A DNA stretch of 64,000 nt from Prevotella sp. Lineage in GTDB: Bacteria; Bacteroidota; Bacteroidia; Bacteroidales; Bacteroidaceae. How positions within the stretch are numbered: position 1 is the first letter of the stretch; each line of letters starts with the position of its first letter. Below are positions 1 to 6,879 of this stretch, in pieces. The stretch covers positions 1-64,000 of the forward strand of contig JAILEG010000015.1 of NCBI GenBank assembly GCA_024688365.1, read 5' to 3'. Made by a program: the position numbers and the translations under genes. The notes under the pieces were generated by a model that was not told where the DNA came from, did no database searches, and worked only from the letters and a program-made list of their open reading frames with translations.

Positions 1-2591
1 CGCCTCACGTTGTGCTGCACGATGCTGATCAGCTTGCGGTCGGCCGGACGAAGATTCCCGTTCTCAGCAAGCTGGCGCACAGGTCCTGCAATCATCGTGA
101 GTGGCGTGCGGAACTCATGCGACACGTTGGTGAAGAAATTCATGCGCGTCTCTGCCTCCTGCTGCTTGCGCTCCCGCTCTGCCTGGGCTCGTTCGGCAGC
201 CTCCCGCTCTGCCTGGGCACGCTGCCGGATGCGGCGGATGTAGCGGATGATGACCGCCGCCAGGACTATATAGACGAGCCAGGCCCACCAGGAGTTCCAG
301 GGCGCAGGGCTGACGATGACCTCAATCTCATTCTCGGCAATCGCCTTCTCCGAACTTCCGTCCGTTATCTTCACACGGAAGGTGTAATGCCCCGCAGGCA
401 GGTTCGAGTAGTAGGCCTCGTGGTTCGTGCCTCCGTCCACCCAGTAGCTGTCGAATCCCTCCAGCCGGTAGAAGTAATGCACCCGCTCGTACTCGCTGTA
501 GTCAATGGCTGCATAGGAGATGCTGAAGCTGTTGTCCTTATGGCTGAGCCGTATCACAGGCCTCAGGCTGAGCGAGCTGTCGATGACTCCGTCCTCCTCG
601 GGCTTCACGATGTCGTTATGCACACGCAGGTACTCGAACACCACCGGCACCTTCTTCCGTGTCGTGATGTCGATAGGGTTGAAGATGGTCATACCCTGTG
701 TGCCACCGAATACGAGCGTCCCGTTGGCGAGCTTGCAGGAGGCTCGGTCATAGAACTGGTTGCCAGCGATGCCATCCTCCTCAAAGAACTGGCTCACCTT
801 GCCTGTGGTGCGGTCATAGCGGTTCAGACCGTACATGGTGCTGACCCAGATGTTGCCCTGGTCATCCTCCTCGATGGCCGAGACATCCGAGCAGGAGATG
901 CCCTCAATGGGGCGCAGGCGGCGCGTCTGGGGCGAATAGACCAGCAGGCCGTTGCTCACCGTGCCTATCCACACATCGCCGCGGGAGTCCTGGTAGAAGT
1001 CGGTCGGGATAAGCCGCCCACGCTTCAGGCTGCGGCGGAGGTCGGCCGCATCAATCTCAAGCCTGCCCGTGCGCCGCCTCGTCACGTCAAGTGTCCGGAT
1101 GTCCTTGCGGAAACCGCAGACCAGCGTGCGCCCGTCAGCCAGCGGGAGCAGACTGGGGATGAATCCGCCTGGCTCCTCGTACACCCTCATGGGGAAGCTG
1201 CCCGCCACCTCTCCGTGCGGGAATACGAGCAGACTGTCGGCTGCCTGTGAGACGATGATGTTGTGGGCACGGTCCTCCACGATATTCATAGCCAGGGCCG
1301 AAGAGCGTGAGAAGGCTGGCCGGAAGCTCCCGCCGGCATACTGTCCCTTGATGATGCCTCCCGGATGGCCTATCCACAGGCTGCCCTCCGAGGCACGGCA
1401 TAGGCTGAACACATAGCCGCCAGGGAGTCCCGGCACCTGCACGGGGCTGACGCTGTGCGTCATGAGGTCACAGGCCAGCAGCCCGTTCTTCAGTGTTCCT
1501 GCCCAGAGCATGCGGTCGCCATCGGTGGCAAGGGCGGTGATGGGCTGGCTGCCGAACTGCTCGGAGAGGCGGCGGTCACTGTTGAAACGCTCGCTGGCAT
1601 GGTATCTTATCTCCAGTCCCTCGTTGCCCGAGCCTGCCCACAGGTTCTGGTTCGAGTCAGTGAAGAGCAGTGACGGACTGCGCTCAAGGGGCTTGAAGGG
1701 GAATCCGTTGTCGGTCTCATGTGTGATGCGTCCCGTCAGGCTGTTGTAGAGCAGGAGATGCCCCTGCCTGGTGAGCATCATCAGCCCGTTGTCGCCATAT
1801 CCCGTGATGCTCTGCACGGGGTCGGAAGCCAGTGTGGGGTCGGCAGACAGCGGCGCGGGGAGCTGTGAGATGTGCGAGCTGGTGTCGAGCATCGTCAGCC
1901 GCCCGTTCTCAATCAGCCAGAGCTGTCCGCCACGCTGCATATATAATAAGGTGGGGCTGCTGGCCTTCCGCTCGTAGCTGAGCGACCAGTCATGCGCCGA
2001 GTAGCAGCGCAGCGAGCCGGATGTGGCAAGCCAGATACGGTCCCTCTCGTCCATGAGTGCCGGACGGCCTATCAGCCCCAGCTCCAGACCGCCCACCTTC
2101 GTGGTGAACACCTGCCGCTCCTCGTCATATTCCTGTATGCTGTTGAAGGTGCAGAGGAAGATGTGCCCCTCGCTGTCCTCCATGAATCCCCGGCATCCGC
2201 TGGGGTCGCCCTGTATGGGTATGCGCTGGAAGTTGTCCTTGTCAGTGTAGAGGGCAGGGCCGCTGATCGTGCCCACCCACAGGCGGTTGCGGGAGTCGGA
2301 GAAGAGGCTGTTGATCTGGTTGTCGGGCAGCCCGAGCGAGTCGTCATTGCAGAAGTACTGGTAGAAACGGTGTCCGTCATACTTGTTCAGCCCGCGGAAC
2401 GTGCCAATCCAGATATGTCCCTCACGGTCCTCGGCAAAAGCCATGATGTTATGGTTCGATATGGTGCTGGCGACAATGGGGTTCCGCTTCTCCACGGGAT
2501 GTGTGCGGCTGTCGTCATGGCTGCACGAGCTGACGGCAAGAAGTGCCATCAGGCAGTATAGTATCTGGCTTTTTATGGTCATAGGTTTCAT
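1..2591 (-). CDS. Hybrid two-component system sensor, N-terminal part (truncated by window edge)
   Basis: The minus strand is open from an ATG at 2591 to the window edge, about 863 codons. The first residues (MKPMTIKSQILYCLMALLAV, then SSC) form a signal peptide with a possible lipobox. The long periplasmic part contains repeated two-bladed propeller motifs (for example AFAEDREGHIWIGTFRGLNK near residue 50) and ends in a Y_Y_Y-type region. One membrane helix (WWAWLVYIVLAAVIIRY, about residue 770) is followed by a charged helical linker and the phosphoacceptor box SHEFRTPL (His near residue 825). This is the usual plan of Bacteroidetes hybrid sensors that detect glycan fragments and control uptake loci. 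The ATPase, receiver and AraC output domains expected downstream lie outside the window. No susCD pair is visible nearby, so the ligand is unknown. A 30-bp duplication lies in the linker at 171-220. Confidence 0.93.
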   Translation of the reverse strand, partial: MKPMTIKSQILYCLMALLAVSSCSHDDSRTHPVEKRNPIVASTISNHNIMAFAEDREGHIWIGTFRGLNKYDGHRFYQYFCNDDSLGLPDNQINSLFSDSRNRLWVGTISGPALYTDKDNFQRIPIQGDPSGCRGFMEDSEGHIFLCTFNSIQEYDEERQVFTTKVGGLELGLIGRPALMDERDRIWLATSGSLRCYSAHDWSLSYERKASSPTLLYMQRGGQLWLIENGRLTMLDTSSHISQLPAPLSADPTLASDPVQSITGYGDNGLMMLTRQGHLLLYNSLTGRITHETDNGFPFKPLERSPSLLFTDSNQNLWAGSGNEGLEIRYHASERFNSDRRLSEQFGSQPITALATDGDRMLWAGTLKNGLLACDLMTHSVSPVQVPGLPGGYVFSLCRASEGSLWIGHPGGIIKGQYAGGSFRPAFSRSSALAMNIVEDRAHNIIVSQAADSLLVFPHGEVAGSFPMRVYEEPGGFIPSLLPLADGRTLVCGFRKDIRTLDVTRRRTGRLEIDAADLRRSLKRGRLIPTDFYQDSRGDVWIGTVSNGLLVYSPQTRRLRPIEGISCSDVSAIEEDDQGNIWVSTMYGLNRYDRTTGKVSQFFEEDGIAGNQFYDRASCKLANGTLVFGGTQGMTIFNPIDITTRKKVPVVFEYLRVHNDIVKPEEDGVIDSSLSLRPVIRLSHKDNSFSISYAAIDYSEYERVHYFYRLEGFDSYWVDGGTNHEAYYSNLPAGHYTFRVKITDGSSEKAIAENEIEVIVSPAPWNSWWAWLVYIVLAAVIIRYIRRIRQRAQAEREAAERAQAERERKQQEAETRMNFFTNVSHEFRTPLTMIAGPVRQLAENGNLRPADRKLISIVQHNVR
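171..220. repeat. 30-bp period duplication inside the sensor's signalling helix
   Basis: A 20-bp stretch beginning CTCCCGCTCTGC at 171 is repeated at 201. The 30-bp period is in frame and gives a ten-residue repeat (AQAERE...) in the helix between the membrane segment and the His box. Confidence 0.8.
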
Positions 2592-2613
2592 CACGTAGGT
2601 TTTTATCTGTCTG

Positions 2614-2621
2614 CAAAGATA
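2614..2621 (-). promoter_or_regulatory. -7 promoter element of the sensor gene
   Basis: TATCTTTG on the minus strand, 23 bases before the ATG. A TTTG that could be the -33 element lies at 2644-2647, with 22 bp spacing, slightly longer than the usual 19-20. Confidence 0.6.
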
Positions 2622-2690
2622 CGCAAAAATCTGTAATGAAAGGCAAAATCACCCGACAAGTTGAGTGCGCCTCCGCAGCAGCCTGCCCGG

Positions 2691-2750
2691 TACTTCACGT
2701 GAAGTAGTCGGATACTTCAGCTGCAATACCTCAGTACTTCACAGGAAGTA
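2691..2750. repeat. Triple 16-bp palindrome element, copy 1
   Basis: There are three 16-bp units at 2691, 2713 and 2735, each separated by 6 bp. The first is the perfect palindrome TACTTCACGTGAAGTA. The middle unit ends in TGCAATA, as do the middle units of the copies at 21299 and 53806. It lies between the divergent sensor and nucleotidyltransferase genes. The core TTCACGTGAA matches the core of the ParB site parS (consensus TGTTNCACGTGAAACA). Confidence 0.85.
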
Positions 2751-2889
2751 TTCTGCAAGGGCATCCCGCCTGTCATCCCAAAGCCCCACATCCTGCATGC
2801 CGAGGAGGGGAGAAGCGGGAGGATGAGGGGCTGCAGAAACTATTAAACTAAAAAAGATTAACCAGTTTCCTGTTCTGCCTGAAATTATG

Positions 2890-2897
2890 TACCTTTG
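2890..2897 (+). promoter_or_regulatory. -7 promoter element of the inositol-lipid cluster
   Basis: TACCTTTG about 50 bases before the first start codon of the cluster. The -33 element is weak (TTTC near 2867, about 19 bp upstream). No second good promoter was seen inside the cluster, so one transcript may carry all four genes. Confidence 0.6.
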
Positions 2898-2946
2898 CAG
2901 ATGTACTATACCCGAAAAGGACTGAAAAATCCTCTTTGAGGGGTAT

Positions 2947-4581
2947 ATGGCCAAAAGACTGACAAGAATGAAATTTGCGATTATAGCCGCCGGTGACGGC
3001 TCACGGCTGGCCCAGGAGGGTGTGAAGGAACCGAAACCAATGGTCAGAGTGGGCGGCGAGATGCTTGTCGACCGACTGATAAGGATCTTCATGGAGAATG
3101 GTGCCACCGAGATTGTCGTCATCTGCAACGAGCGGATGACGGAGGTGAGCCGCCACCTGGTGAACATTCAGAATGAGGGACTGCGAGGACGGCCTGTACC
3201 CCTGCGCTTCATCATCAAGTCGACTCCCAGCTCCATGCACAGCTTTCATGAGCTGAGCCGCTACCTCAATGATGGACCTTTCGTGCTGACCACCGTCGAC
3301 ACCATCTTCAACGAGGACGAGTTCCGTGATTATGTAGAGGCCTTCCGCCGAAAAGCTGCTGACGGATGCGACGCACTGATGGGGGTGACCGACTACATTG
3401 ACGATGAGAAACCACTTTATGTAGGTGTAAGCAACCACCTGACGGTCAACGGATATTACGACTTCCCACAACCCGGATCCCGCTACATATCCGCCGGCAT
3501 ATACGGTCTGACACCTGCTGCGCTGCCTGTCCTCGACCGCTGTGTGGAACAGGGCGAGAGCCGCATGCGCAACTTCCAGCGTGCCCTGGTGGCAGCAGGA
3601 CTGCGCATAGAGGCCTATCCCCTCACGAGGGTCTTCGACATTGACCATGCGCAGGATATTGAGAAGGCGAACCAGACAGAGCCCACCCCCGTCCCCTCCC
3701 CTGGGGAGGAGAGCCTTCAGCCACAGGCAGGGACGGGTTGCCTCCTCATCCAGCGTGCGGAACGCTACTCACCCAACTCGGTTGAGAAAGACGCCGCCAT
3801 CCTGCAGGAGGTCAGCAGACTGACAGGAGGGACAATAATCGGTGAGGATAATCTCCCCCACCCATCATCGCCCATCACCGCCCATCATCGCCCAACACCC
3901 ATCACCCATCACCCATCATCGCCCCTCATCCTCTCCATGGCCCGCAGCCCGGAGGCACTGGCATGGCTGGAGGCGCAGGAGCAGCAGGGCGTACGGGTCA
4001 TCAATCCGCCAGCTGGTGTACGTGCCTGCCGGCGCAGCAATATAAGCGAGGTGATGCAGGAGCATCATCTCCCCCAGCCGCCAGCCAAGGGCCAGGACGG
4101 CTACTGGGTGAAGCGGGGCGACAGTGCGGCACAGAGCCATGAGGACGTGCGCTACTGCCATGACGAGACCGAGCTGGAGCAGGCTAAGACCGACTTTCTC
4201 CGCCGCGGCATCACCGACTTCATCGTACAGGCGCACGTCAGGGGCGACCTCGTGAAGTTCTATGGAGTGGCAGGCACGGACTTCTTCCGCTGCTTCTATC
4301 CCGGCGATGACGGCGATACGAAGTTCGGCGACGAGGCCCTCAATGGCCGTCCCCATCACTATTCCTTCCCACACGACCGCCTCAGGACTGATGCCGACAC
4401 CCTTGCCCGCCTGTTGCGCACACCTGTCTACGGGGGTGATGCCGTCATCAGGGCTGACGGCACATATGCCATCATCGACTTCAACGACTGGCCCAGCTTC
4501 TCACGATGCAGGGAGGAGGCGGCAAAAGCGATAACCAGCCTCTACGGCCCATCCCCAACCCCTCCCTTGGGAGGGGAGTGA
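2947..4581 (+). CDS. Nucleotidyltransferase / ATP-grasp fusion protein (inositol-phosphate type)
   Basis: The 544-residue protein has two recognisable parts. Residues about 8-235 are a nucleotidyltransferase of the MobA/IspD/inositol-1-phosphate cytidylyltransferase type, with FAIIAAGDGSRL as the nucleotide loop and EPKPMVRVGGEML following. Residues about 335-540 look like an ATP-grasp domain: WVKRGD, then VQAHVRGDLVKFYGV near 430 and GGDAVIRADG...IDFNDWPSF near 495-518, which resembles the metal-binding end of RimK and inositol-phosphate kinases. The linker (about 245-330) is low-complexity and encoded by a REP-like palindrome (3681-3715) and 10-bp repeats (3857-3931). The C-terminus (PTPPLGGE) also comes from a palindrome. 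The neighbours suggest it activates or phosphorylates an inositol-derived head group. An alternative start is the ATG at 2968, which fits relatives that begin MKFAIIAAG. The ATP-grasp call is from motifs only. Confidence 0.8.
   Translation: MAKRLTRMKFAIIAAGDGSRLAQEGVKEPKPMVRVGGEMLVDRLIRIFMENGATEIVVICNERMTEVSRHLVNIQNEGLRGRPVPLRFIIKSTPSSMHSFHELSRYLNDGPFVLTTVDTIFNEDEFRDYVEAFRRKAADGCDALMGVTDYIDDEKPLYVGVSNHLTVNGYYDFPQPGSRYISAGIYGLTPAALPVLDRCVEQGESRMRNFQRALVAAGLRIEAYPLTRVFDIDHAQDIEKANQTEPTPVPSPGEESLQPQAGTGCLLIQRAERYSPNSVEKDAAILQEVSRLTGGTIIGEDNLPHPSSPITAHHRPTPITHHPSSPLILSMARSPEALAWLEAQEQQGVRVINPPAGVRACRRSNISEVMQEHHLPQPPAKGQDGYWVKRGDSAAQSHEDVRYCHDETELEQAKTDFLRRGITDFIVQAHVRGDLVKFYGVAGTDFFRCFYPGDDGDTKFGDEALNGRPHHYSFPHDRLRTDADTLARLLRTPVYGGDAVIRADGTYAIIDFNDWPSFSRCREEAAKAITSLYGPSPTPPLGGE
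3681..3715 (+). repeat. REP-like palindrome inside coding sequence (E1)
   Basis: CCCACCCCCGTCCCCTCC followed by its inverted GGGGAGGAG arm. It is in frame in the linker of the nucleotidyltransferase fusion and encodes TPVPSPGEE. It matches the palindromes found at gene ends elsewhere in the window. Confidence 0.7.
3857..3931 (+). repeat. 10-bp repeat array inside coding sequence (R1)
   Basis: Three tandem 10-bp units (CCCATCATCG type) at 3861-3890, followed by related CCCATCA pieces. They encode a Pro/His/Ser-rich linker (HPSSPITAHHRP...) between the two enzyme domains. Ten is not a multiple of three, so loss or gain of one unit would shift the frame. Confidence 0.85.
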
Positions 4582-4585
4582 ACAG
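4547..4585 (+). repeat. REP-like palindrome at gene end (E2)
   Basis: CCCATCCCCAACCCCTCCC / GGGAGGGGA palindrome that contains the stop codon of the nucleotidyltransferase fusion. The following bases (GTGAACAGCAATGAGGGCTG) recur after the palindrome at 5641-5690. Confidence 0.75.
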
Positions 4586-4605
4586 CAATGAGGGCTGAGA
4601 TTCAG

Positions 4606-4674
4606 CATCGCCCATCATCGCCCATCACCGCCTATCATCACCCAACACCCAACACCCAACACCCATCCCCCATC
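4606..4674 (+). repeat. 10-bp repeat array before the phosphatidyltransferase (R2)
   Basis: CGCCCATCAT-type units run directly up to the ATG at 4675. The array is C-rich and G-poor on the coding strand. Confidence 0.8.
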
Positions 4675-5691
4675 ATGACCAAAGAAACCAACATATCCTC
4701 ACCCACCCTCTCTGAAAGCGCAAGGCCCTCCTTCCGCACCCTCCTCCGTGCCTCCTTCAAGTCGGACGACACCGAGGAATGGCTCGACATACACTTCACA
4801 CGCCCCATCGGGCTTGCCTTCGCCCTCCTGTGGCACCGTCTCGGTGTGACCCCGAACACCATCACCATCCTCTCCATCTTCTTAGGAGTGGCAGCCGGTG
4901 TGATGTTCTTCTTCACTGACACGCTGCACAATGTCTTAGGCATCATCCTGCTGATGCTGGCCAACTTCTGTGACTCCACTGACGGACAGCTCGCCCGCCT
5001 CACCAATCAGCGGTCAATGAAAGGCCGATGCCTCGATGGATTCGCCGGCGACCTGTGGTTCTTCGCCATCTATCTCGCCATTGTCCTGCGACTGTGGTCT
5101 CAGCCCATGCCTGGCACCACGGAGGTGTGGGGATTTTGGGCACTGGGGCTCGCTGCCATAGCAGGCATCATCAGCCATTCGCCGCAAAGCTCGCTGAGCG
5201 ACTATTACCGGCAGATTCACCTCTACTTCCTCAAAGGCAAGGAAGGCTCTGAGCTTGACTCCTACGCCAAGGAGCATGCCATTGCCGAGAGTCTGAAAGG
5301 AAGGAAGGGGGTCTTCTGGGACCGGGCCTTCCACTCCAACTATCAGAACTACTGCCGAAGCCAGGAGCGGCGCACACCGGCCTTCCAGCAGTTCCATGCC
5401 CACTTGCTGGAACAATACGGCAGCATTGACCAGGTGCCGCAGGACATCAAGCAACGCTTCCTTGCCGGGAGCCGACCGCTGATGCCTCTGACCAATCTCC
5501 TGACATTCAACAGTCGTGCCATCCTCATTTACGTCACCTGCCTGCTGAACTGCCCGTGGGTTTATCTCCTCCTGGAGATAACACTGTATAACCTGATGTA
5601 CATCTACATGCACAAGCGGCATGAGGACCTGTGCAGGAGCAGCCTCTCCCACAGTCCCTCCCCGAAAAGGGAGGGGAGTGAACAGCGATGA
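4675..5691 (+). CDS. CDP-alcohol phosphatidyltransferase, probable phosphatidylinositol-phosphate synthase
   Basis: This membrane enzyme of about 338 residues carries the family signature DG..AR........G...D...D near residues 100-126 (DSTDGQLARL, then KGRCLDGFAGD). The family joins a CDP-linked substrate to an alcohol or phosphate. Hydrophobic segments flank the signature (for example LGIILLMLANFC), and a soluble stretch of about 120 residues (FLKGKEGSELDSYAKE...) lies before the last helices. Inositol-3-phosphate synthase two genes downstream suggests inositol phosphate as a substrate, giving phosphatidylinositol phosphate; transfer from a CDP-inositol made by the upstream nucleotidyltransferase is the alternative. 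The frame is open back to 4588, but that part is repeat DNA, so the ATG at 4675 is preferred. The C-terminal tail (SHSPSPKREGSEQR) is encoded by a REP-like palindrome. Confidence 0.88.
   Translation: MTKETNISSPTLSESARPSFRTLLRASFKSDDTEEWLDIHFTRPIGLAFALLWHRLGVTPNTITILSIFLGVAAGVMFFFTDTLHNVLGIILLMLANFCDSTDGQLARLTNQRSMKGRCLDGFAGDLWFFAIYLAIVLRLWSQPMPGTTEVWGFWALGLAAIAGIISHSPQSSLSDYYRQIHLYFLKGKEGSELDSYAKEHAIAESLKGRKGVFWDRAFHSNYQNYCRSQERRTPAFQQFHAHLLEQYGSIDQVPQDIKQRFLAGSRPLMPLTNLLTFNSRAILIYVTCLLNCPWVYLLLEITLYNLMYIYMHKRHEDLCRSSLSHSPSPKREGSEQR
5641..5690 (+). repeat. REP-like palindrome at gene end (E3)
   Basis: CAGTCCCTCCCC / GGGAGGGGA palindrome covering the stop region of the phosphatidyltransferase gene. 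With the following array it is an extended copy of the E2 plus R2 arrangement. Confidence 0.75.
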
Positions 5692-5710
5692 GGGCTGATT
5701 CTTAGCAGGT

Positions 5711-5960
5711 TGCCCATCATCGCCCATCACCACCCGTCATCGCCCATCACCGCCCATCACCGCCTATCACCGCCTATCACCGCCCATCATCGCCCATCAT
5801 CGCCCATCACCGCCCATCACCGCCCATCACCACCCATCACCACCCATCACCGCCCATCACCGCCCATCACCGCCCATCATCGCCTATCATCGCCTATCAT
5901 CGCCTATCATCGCCTATCATCGCCTATCATCGCCTATCAACGCTTATCATCGCCTATTAT
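5711..5960 (+). repeat. 25-copy 10-bp tandem repeat (R3)
   Basis: There are 25 consecutive 10-bp units (CGCCCATCAC, CGCCTATCAT and close variants) with no spacers. Variant types are grouped: CCCATCAC units come first and CCTATCAT units last. The array ends about 20 bases before the ATG of the HAD gene. Uniform 10-bp units rule out a CRISPR array. Confidence 0.97.
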
Positions 5961-5980
5961 CACCCTCAAAGGAAATCATC

Positions 5981-6775
5981 ATGAGCAAAGAATCCAGCAA
6001 TAAATCAGCAACACTACATTCTACTCCCCTCCCTCTTCGGGGAGCGGTCGGGGGAGAGGCCCCCTGTGGAGAATCCGCTCCTCTCCTCTTCGACTTCGGC
6101 GGAACCATCGACACCGCAGGCTGCCACTGGGGCAAGATGCTCTGGCATGCCTACGAGCAGCAGCACATCCCCATCAGCGAGGAGATCTTCCGCCAGGCCT
6201 ATGTCTATGCCGAGCGCACCCTTGGCAAGAATCCTATCATCCAGACCGGATACACCTTCCGCCACACCCTGGAGATAAAGCTGCGCATTGAGTTCGAGTA
6301 TCTCGCCGCACACGGGCTTGTCTCCCCCACTGGCTTCTCCCTTGCCAGCATGCAGGCAGCCGTACTCGATGACGTATATAATAAGGTGAAAGCCATCACC
6401 ACACACAGCCGAGACGTGCTGCAACGGCTGAGGCAACAGCACCGGCTGGGCCTGGTGAGCAACTTCTATGGCAACATCGCCGTGGTGCTTGACGAGTTCG
6501 GACTGGCCGACCTCTTTGAGACAGTCACCGAGAGTGCCGTGGTGGGCATACGCAAACCTGACCCACGTATCTTCCAGTTGGCCGCCGAGTCGATGGGGGT
6601 AAAGCCCGGGCAGACAACCGTCGTGGGCGACAGCTACACCAAGGATATCCTTCCAGCCCACAGCATCGGCTGCCGCACTGTCTGGATAAAGGGTGAGGGA
6701 TGGACGGATGATGAGCCCGAGACCTGCGTCGCCGACCGCATCATCACTGACCTCGCTCAGCTGACTGAAGCCTGA
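5981..6775 (+). CDS. HAD-superfamily protein of the inositol-lipid cluster
   Basis: A 264-residue HAD-fold protein with motif I LLFDFGGTID (near residue 37), motif II LVSNFYGN (near 157), motif III lysine in GIRKPDPRIF (near 190) and motif IV VVGDSYTKD (near 215). Its place between the phosphatidyltransferase and inositol-phosphate synthase suggests removal of phosphate from an inositol phosphate or its lipid. However, motif I is DFGGT rather than DxDGT: the second aspartate, normally the general acid, is glycine. Such variants occur in the superfamily, so activity is uncertain. Residues 12-32 (LHSTPLPLRGAVGGEAP) are encoded by a REP-like palindrome inserted just after the start codon. The ATG follows the 10-bp array closely. 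Confidence 0.82.
   Translation: MSKESSNKSATLHSTPLPLRGAVGGEAPCGESAPLLFDFGGTIDTAGCHWGKMLWHAYEQQHIPISEEIFRQAYVYAERTLGKNPIIQTGYTFRHTLEIKLRIEFEYLAAHGLVSPTGFSLASMQAAVLDDVYNKVKAITTHSRDVLQRLRQQHRLGLVSNFYGNIAVVLDEFGLADLFETVTESAVVGIRKPDPRIFQLAAESMGVKPGQTTVVGDSYTKDILPAHSIGCRTVWIKGEGWTDDEPETCVADRIITDLAQLTEA
6021..6064 (+). repeat. REP-like palindrome inside the HAD gene (E4)
   Basis: ACTCCCCTCCCTCTTCGGGG with the following GGTCGGGGGAG. It lies in frame in the first 30 codons of the HAD gene. Confidence 0.65.
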
Positions 6776-6879
6776 CGGGCACCAAACGCATGAGCCAAAC
6801 TGGCAAAGACTGAATAATAAACGACCTGAGGCAATATAAGAAAACAATCATCGTTAATAATATATTGCACAGAAGTGAA

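Noticed and set aside
12..1250. Plus-strand open frame of 412 codons opposite the hybrid sensor
   Set aside because: The minus strand encodes a continuous sensor kinase with recognisable motifs; the plus frame is a shadow.
4588..4674. N-terminal extension of the phosphatidyltransferase
   Set aside because: It is encoded entirely by the palindrome remnant and 10-bp repeats; the ATG at 4675 gives a normal start.
5711..5960. Possible CRISPR array
   Set aside because: Units are 10 bp with no unique spacers and no cas genes; it is a simple tandem repeat.
5710..6003. Open frame through the 10-bp repeat array
   Set aside because: The repeat has no stop in this frame by composition alone. The product would be a monotonous His/Pro/Ser repeat and overlaps the HAD start.
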